DNA from: JASHPR01 sp963778075
GTDB lineage: Bacteria > Actinomycetota > Actinomycetes > Streptosporangiales > Streptosporangiaceae
Length of the DNA stretch: 64,000 bases
Assembly: GCA_963778075.1 (NCBI GenBank)
Contig: CAVZTJ010000015.1
Coordinates: 744,001 to 808,000, forward strand
Direction: 5' to 3'
Below are positions 59,374 through 64,000 of the stretch, in pieces. A program made the translations under genes and the position numbers. A model generated the notes under the pieces. The model had not been told where the DNA came from. It saw only the letters and a program-made list of their open reading frames with translations, and did no database searches. Each line of letters starts with the position of its first letter. Position 1 is the stretch's first letter.

Positions 59374-60456
59374 GTGAGCACCGATGCGGCCGGAGCCGCT
59401 GGCGCGGAGCCGCAGGCCGTGCTGTCGCCGCTGACCGGCGCCGCGATCTTCCTGGTCGTCGTCGTCAGCCAGGGCCAGGACAGCGCCGACACGGTGCGCG
59501 GACTATGCGGTGACCTCGCCGGGCTGATCCGTGCGGTGGGGTTCCGCGGCACCGAGAACTACCTGACGTGCGTGGCCGGCATCAGCGCGAACGCGTGGGA
59601 CCGGCTGACCGGCCTGCCGAGGCCGGCCGGGCTGCATCCGTTCATCGAGCTGCGGTCCGGCTCGAGGTTCGCCCCGGCCACGGCGGGCGACCTGCTGTTC
59701 CACATCCGCGCCGCGCGCATGGACCTGTGCTTCGAGCTGGCCACCCAGATCATGGTCCGGCTGTCGGGAGCGGTGACCGTGGCCGACGAGGTGCACGGCT
59801 TCCGCTACTTCGAGCACCGCGACCTGCTCGGCTTTGTGGACGGGACGGAGAACCCCGCGGGTCAGCTGGCGTTCGACTCGGTGATCATCGGTGCCGAGGA
59901 TCCGGCGTACGCGGGCGGCAGCTATGTGATCGTGCAGAAGTACCTGCACGACATGGACGCCTGGAACGCGCTGCCGACCGAGCAGCAGGAGCTGGCGATC
60001 GGGCGGACAAAGCTCGCCGACATAGAGCTCGACGACGACACAAAGCCGTCGTACGCGCACAGCGCCCTGACGACGATCACCGAGAACGGCAGGGAAGTGA
60101 AGATCGTCCGCGACAACATGCCGTTCGGCTCGGTCGGAGCGGGCGAGTACGGGACGTACTTCATCGGCTACTCGCGCGCGCCCGCGGTCACCGAGCTGAT
60201 GCTCCGGAACATGTTCATCGGGCGGCCCGAGGGCAACTACGACCGGATACTCGACGTCAGCCGGGCGGTGACGGGGGGCCTGTTCTTCGTGCCACCGGCG
60301 CCGCTGCTGGAGAGCCTGGGCGACGACGACGGCGACGAAGAGGGCCCGGGCGAACCTGACAACGCCGCGTACCAGAGCCCGCTGGCGGGCAGTGGCTCAC
60401 GCAGCACTGGCTCACTGAATATTGGCAGCCTGAGGGGAGAATCCCACGATGAATAA
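59374..60456 (+). CDS. DyP-type heme peroxidase with encapsulin cargo peptide
   Basis: The 360-residue protein is a class B dye-decolourising peroxidase. Visible marks are the catalytic Asp in LLGFVDGTENPAG (GXXDG), the probable proximal His in SYAHSALTTITENG, the distal Arg and Asn in KIVRDNMPFGSVG, and GTYFIGYSRAP. The extreme C-terminus is an acidic linker, then STGSLNIGSLRGES, the GSL-x-IGSL-[KR]-G peptide that targets DyP into encapsulin shells. GTG 59374 follows AGGA by 7 nt. The stop overlaps the encapsulin ATG by 8 bp, so the two are translated together. Confidence 0.96.
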   Translation: MSTDAAGAAGAEPQAVLSPLTGAAIFLVVVVSQGQDSADTVRGLCGDLAGLIRAVGFRGTENYLTCVAGISANAWDRLTGLPRPAGLHPFIELRSGSRFAPATAGDLLFHIRAARMDLCFELATQIMVRLSGAVTVADEVHGFRYFEHRDLLGFVDGTENPAGQLAFDSVIIGAEDPAYAGGSYVIVQKYLHDMDAWNALPTEQQELAIGRTKLADIELDDDTKPSYAHSALTTITENGREVKIVRDNMPFGSVGAGEYGTYFIGYSRAPAVTELMLRNMFIGRPEGNYDRILDVSRAVTGGLFFVPPAPLLESLGDDDGDEEGPGEPDNAAYQSPLAGSGSRSTGSLNIGSLRGESHDE

Positions 60457-61252
60457 CCTGCACCGCGAGCTGGCGCCGATCTCGGACGAGGCATGGGGCC
60501 AGATCGAGGAGGAGGCGGCGCGCACGTTCAAGCGTCACCTGGCTGGCCGGCGCGTGGTCGACGTCGAGGGCCCGGCGGGCGTGGGATTTTCCGCCGTCGG
60601 CACCGGCCGGGTGCGCGGCATTGACGCGCCCGGCGACGGCGTACAGGCCCGCTTGCGGCAAGTGGCGCCGCTGGTAGAGCTGCGTGCGCCGTTCACCCTG
60701 AGCCGCGAGGAGATCGACGACGTGGCGCGGGGAGCGCAGGACGCCGACTGGCAGCCGGTCAAGGACGCCGCCAAGCAGATTGCGTTCGCCGAGGACGGCG
60801 CCATTGTCGAGGGCTACGCGGCCGCCGAAATCGAGGGCATCCGCAAGGGGGCGAGCAACCCGCCGGTGATCCTGCCCGCCGACGCCAAGGACTACCCGGC
60901 GGCGATCGCGCAGGCGCTGAGCCAGCTGCGGGTGGCGGGGGTGGACGGCCCGTATTCGGTGTTGCTGAGCGCCGACGCCTATACCGAGGTCAGCGAGACC
61001 AGCGACCACGGGTATCCGGTCATCGAGCACATCAAGCGCCTGCTGACCGGCGACATCATCTGGGCGCCCGCGATCAGCGGCGCGATCGTGCTGACGACCA
61101 GGGGCGGCGACTTCAGCCTGCACCTCGGCCAGGACCTGTCGATCGGCTACCTCTCGCACACCGACGAAGAGGTCAGCCTGTACCTGCAGGAGTCGCTGAC
61201 ATTCCTGATGCTGACCAGCGAGGCGGCGGTGGGCTGCACGCCGGCCGGATAA
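60449..61252 (+). CDS. Encapsulin shell protein, family 1
   Basis: The 267-residue protein matches linocin-M18/encapsulin of the HK97 fold: NNLHRELAPISDEAWGQIEE, EARTFKRHLAGRRVVDVEGP-type start, VEGYAAAEIEGIRKGASNPP, YSVLLSADAYTEVSETSDHG, IIWAPAISGAIVLTTRGGDF and the end YLQESLTFLMLTSEAAV. It assembles into a 24 nm, T=1 type shell in the cytoplasm that encloses the DyP enzyme encoded just before it. Its ATG lies within the last codons of dyp, so shell and cargo are made together. Confidence 0.97.
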   Translation: MNNLHRELAPISDEAWGQIEEEAARTFKRHLAGRRVVDVEGPAGVGFSAVGTGRVRGIDAPGDGVQARLRQVAPLVELRAPFTLSREEIDDVARGAQDADWQPVKDAAKQIAFAEDGAIVEGYAAAEIEGIRKGASNPPVILPADAKDYPAAIAQALSQLRVAGVDGPYSVLLSADAYTEVSETSDHGYPVIEHIKRLLTGDIIWAPAISGAIVLTTRGGDFSLHLGQDLSIGYLSHTDEEVSLYLQESLTFLMLTSEAAVGCTPAG

Positions 61253-61258
61253 CCCGCT

Positions 61259-61847
61259 CTCGTCCGTGTCCTCACTTGGCGGACGGCGCACCATGACCGC
61301 CATGACGACGAGGGCGATCAGGGCGACCGCGCTCACCGCCAGGAACGCGACCGCATAGCCGTGATCCGACGCAGATCGTGCCGGCAGCAGATATTTCACG
61401 AGGTCTGCCGGGAAGCTGTTCGGGTGCAGTCCGGTCTGCTCGGAGGCCTGCAGGGCTTCCCTGAGCCTGATCAGCTGCTGGACCGACGCGTGCGGCGCCG
61501 CGCTGCGGGCGATGCCGTCGTCCTCCAGGTCCTTGAGGTAAACCGCGCGTAAAGGTCGGGGCCAGCCCGCCGAGCGCGGAAGCCCCGGCGAACGCGGTGG
61601 TGCCGACCAGGAAGACCCTGCGGCGCCCGAGCAAATCGCCCAGACGACCGCCAAGCACCAGCAACGACGCGAGCGGGAGCAAGCTGCCGTTGAGCACCCA
61701 CTGCACCTGCTGGCTGCTCACGGAGAACTGGTGCAGGATGGCCGGCAGCGCCAGCGGGACCGCGGTCTGGTCGACCAGCACCATGGCGTTGGCCAGCGTC
61801 ATGCACAGGAGCAGCAGCTGGCCCCGGTCCCCCCCCCGTCGGCCCAT
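61259..61847 (-). pseudogene. MFS exporter (DHA2-type) with internal deletion
   Basis: From ATG 61847 the frame gives the first three membrane helices of a DHA2-type exporter (LANAMVLVDQTAVPLALPAI, QQVQWVLNGSLLPLASLLVL, GGRLGDLLGRRRVFLVGTTA), ending near GGLAPTFTR at about 61555. In another frame the next part is the C-terminal end of an MFS protein (RLREALQASEQTGLHPNSFP, GYAVAFLAVSAVALIALVVM, MVRRPPSE). The ten or so helices between are missing. This is a deletion remnant. It is convergent with the encapsulin gene. Confidence 0.75.
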
Positions 61848-61864
61848 GCCCTGATTATCCCCGG

Positions 61865-64000
61865 CTAGGTGAGCGAGCTGATTGGCGTGGTCGCCCGGCT
61901 CAGCTTGTCCCGGACCTCGTCCGCGTCGGGATGGTGCAGCTCGTTCAGCAGGCTCAGGGCCTGCCGCAAAACCGCTACCGCGGCCTCGCTGCTGCCGGCC
62001 GCGCCGCGCGCGTCGGCGAGGTGGATGAGCGTCTCGGCCTGGCCGGCGCGGTCGCCGATCTCCTCGAACATGCTGGCGGCGCGCTGGTAGCAGCTCGTGG
62101 CCTGGACTTGATCGCCAAGGTGGTGGTGGGAGTAGCCGAGCGTGTCCCAGGTGTTGGCCTCGCCGCAGCGGTCACCGAGTTCCCGCTGCAAGACCAGGGC
62201 CTGCTTGCTCCGCATCAGCGCCTGATCGTGGTCGCCGAGCAGGGCGTGATACCAGCCCACGTTGTTCAGGGCGCGGGCCTGCCCTGGCCGGTTGCCCGCC
62301 TCGTCGAACAGGGCTAGCGCCTGGCGGGCGTGGCTCAGCGCCCCACGGTGGTGGCCGAGGCGTTCGGCCACCTTGCCGAGGCTGATGTGACAGCGGGCCT
62401 GGCCAACCGGGTCATCGAGGCCGACGTAAAGCCCGAGTGCCTGGGAGAGGTGGCTGCGGGCATCCTTCCAGGAGCGCAGGGCGAAGCAGGCCCGGCCGAG
62501 CGAGAGGTGCGCCTTGGCCTGCGCCTCGGCGTCGCTGAGCCGCTCGGTGGCGGTCAGCGCGATGCGCTGGATCGCGACCAGGTCATCCCACTGGCCCTGC
62601 CACTGCAGGTAATCGGCAAGAGTCCAGGGCAACTGCCAGGCGGGCCCGTCGAAGCGCGCCTCGGCGGCCAGCGCTACGACCGAGAGCAGCACCTGGTGTT
62701 CGGCCGCGAACCAGGCCATGGCCCGGTCATGCCCGTCGAGGTGCTCCGGCACGGTGCCGGGCCTGGCCGGGCACAAGTCGAGCGAGCCACGGGCGCTGTT
62801 GATCGCCATCGCGGCCGCGTGCGCCGTGTGCAGGTAGTGGTCGAGCATCCGGCCGGTCGCTGCCCGGCGGTCGTCATCGCTGTCCAGCGCCGCAGCCTGC
62901 TCGGCAGCGTAGGCACGCAGCAGATCGTGAAAGGCATACCGGCCCGCGGCCGGCTCGGCGAGCAGATGGCAGCGGGTCAGCTCACGCAGCAGCCGCCGGG
63001 CCTCAGCCAGCCCGGTCCCAGCCAGGCTGGCCGCGGCCGCCGCGGTGATCTCCGGCCCCGGATGCAGGCCCAGCAGCCGGAACATCCGCGCCGCCGGAGA
63101 CTGCAGGTTCTGGTAAGACCACGACAGCACCGCGCGCACATCGGTCGCGTCCTCCCCGGTCGACAGCGCGTCAAGACGCCCCTTGGCATCCCGCAACTCG
63201 GCGGTGAGCGCGGCCAGCGTAAACGCCGGATGGGTGACGGCGCGGGCGGCGGTGATGGCCAGCGCGAGCGGCAGCCGGGCGCACAGCCCGATCAGCTCGT
63301 CGGCCGCCTCGGGCTCGGCGGCAACCCGGTCGGCGCCAAGCCGCTCGGTCAGCATGTCGCGGGCCTCGGCCACCGTCAGCACGTCTAGCGATATGGAGGT
63401 GGAACCATGGGTCACCACCAGGCTGGCGAGTTCGCTGCGGCTGGTGATCAGGACCATGGCGGTGGGGGTGGCCGGCAGCAGCGGCCGGACCTGGGCCGGG
63501 TCGCGCGCGTTGTCCAGCATGATCAGCATCCGCCGGCCGTCCAGCAGGCTGCGGTACAGCGCCTGCCGGCCATCCAGCGTGGCTGGCAGGCGCGCCGCGG
63601 GCACGCCCAGCGCGTCCAGGAACGCGCGCAGTGCCTCGGCCGGGGGCAGCGGGTCGGCCGGGCCGAACCCGCGCAGGTTCACATACAGCTGCCCGTCGGG
63701 GAAATCCGCCGCCGCGCGCCGGGCCCAGTGCACCGCCAGCGCGGTCTTGCCGACCCCCGCGGTCCCGCCGATCGCCGTGATCAGCACCGGCCCGCGTGGC
63801 CGCAGCAGCCCCGACAGAGCCCGCAGCTGGACAAGCTCCCGCGCCCGTCCCGTGAAATCCGACGGAGCGGCCGGCAGCATGTTCGGGCTGAGCGGGACGT
63901 CTGCTGCGGCCCGCTGCTCGTGCGGCGCCGGTGACGGTGCTGGCACGCCGCCATCCACCGACGGCGCGAGCAGCAGCGTGCGGTCGGATCGCAGAATCCG
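61865..64000 (-). CDS. AfsR-type NB-ARC/TPR regulator, C-terminal part (cut by window end)
   Basis: The frame enters from beyond 64000 (RILRSDRTLLLAPSVDGG, the usual end of a BTAD domain) and continues with FTGRARELVQLRALSGLL, an NTPase with P-loop IGGTAGVGKTALAVHWARRA and LIMLDNARDPAQVRPLLPAT, ARC helices (GLCARLPLALAITAARAVTH), and a TPR array of about seven repeats (e.g. AQAKAHLSLGRACFALRSWK, LNNVGWYHALLGDHDQALMR, AGQAETLIHLADARGAAGSS). This is the AfsR/SARP large-regulator layout. It is a different gene from the one at position 1-740, which has a BTAD of its own. The DNA-binding part is outside the window. Confidence 0.9.
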   Translation of the reverse strand, partial: RILRSDRTLLLAPSVDGGVPAPSPAPHEQRAAADVPLSPNMLPAAPSDFTGRARELVQLRALSGLLRPRGPVLITAIGGTAGVGKTALAVHWARRAAADFPDGQLYVNLRGFGPADPLPPAEALRAFLDALGVPAARLPATLDGRQALYRSLLDGRRMLIMLDNARDPAQVRPLLPATPTAMVLITSRSELASLVVTHGSTSISLDVLTVAEARDMLTERLGADRVAAEPEAADELIGLCARLPLALAITAARAVTHPAFTLAALTAELRDAKGRLDALSTGEDATDVRAVLSWSYQNLQSPAARMFRLLGLHPGPEITAAAAASLAGTGLAEARRLLRELTRCHLLAEPAAGRYAFHDLLRAYAAEQAAALDSDDDRRAATGRMLDHYLHTAHAAAMAINSARGSLDLCPARPGTVPEHLDGHDRAMAWFAAEHQVLLSVVALAAEARFDGPAWQLPWTLADYLQWQGQWDDLVAIQRIALTATERLSDAEAQAKAHLSLGRACFALRSWKDARSHLSQALGLYVGLDDPVGQARCHISLGKVAERLGHHRGALSHARQALALFDEAGNRPGQARALNNVGWYHALLGDHDQALMRSKQALVLQRELGDRCGEANTWDTLGYSHHHLGDQVQATSCYQRAASMFEEIGDRAGQAETLIHLADARGAAGSSEAAVAVLRQALSLLNELHHPDADEVRDKLSRATTPISSLT

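Noticed and set aside
1..64000. The two window ends as one split AfsR gene
   Set aside because: Both parts contain BTAD end sequence with different residues (LHQRILTEAQ and RILRSDRTL) and are over 60 kb apart, so they are two genes.

Overview
The window is uniformly very GC-rich, uses many GTG starts and carries gene families typical of Actinomycetota (DUF1707, 13E12/DUF222-HNH, AfsR-type regulators, SigJ-type sigma factor, DUF3068, Lon, DyP plus encapsulin). It looks like chromosome of a soil-type filamentous or morphologically complex actinomycete (Streptosporangiales-like), but the species cannot be named from the sequence. No tRNA, rRNA, CRISPR array, intact insertion sequence or replication origin was seen.

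Layout. 1-3.8 kb: a cut AfsR-type regulator, a decayed MutS-like ATPase, a methyltransferase and a MalY-like PLP enzyme. 3.8-11.3 kb: a six-gene minus-strand operon for a hydrogenase-4/complex-I-like membrane complex. Its proton-channel residues are kept, but its NiFe-site cysteines and its N2-type cluster cysteines are all replaced. 11.3-20.7 kb: gene remnants (HTH protein, dynamin-like GTPase, sigma/NmrA mosaic) between a CocE-type hydrolase, a secreted protein, small regulators, quinone oxidoreductase, peptide deformylase with PadR, and a secreted CAP protein. 21-31 kb: lon, a MocR regulator divergent from a GNAT/FMN-flavoprotein pair, a TetR/MFS efflux pair with a clear double operator, a secreted propeller-like protein and a SigJ-type sigma factor.

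31-45 kb: an acyl-CoA catabolism island. It holds a DUF35 protein, an Ltp2-like thiolase fold, a double-hotdog hydratase, two SDRs, two acyl-CoA dehydrogenases, an NDP-forming acyl-CoA synthetase, a TetR regulator, and a large DUF3068-MFS fusion. Three copies of a 15-bp palindrome (TAGAA-N5-TTCYA type) lie in its promoter regions, so it probably forms one TetR-controlled regulon.

45-58 kb: CBS, STAS and methyltransferase genes, uracil-DNA glycosylase, an NAD kinase whose reading frame is broken near its 3' end, a chromate transporter divergent from an unusual ArsR-ArsC fusion with an 11-copy heptad linker, a truncated GlxA-type regulator, a 13E12 HNH protein, and a purple-acid-phosphatase pseudogene. 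58.5-61.3 kb: nucleotidyltransferase, DyP peroxidase with a C-terminal cargo peptide, and encapsulin, which together make a peroxidase nanocompartment. 61.3-64 kb: an MFS remnant and the NB-ARC/TPR part of a second AfsR-type regulator that runs off the window.

Two features stand out across the window. There are seven to eight decayed or internally deleted genes in 64 kb, and several in-frame minisatellites (21, 24 and 45 bp units) lie in or next to coding regions.
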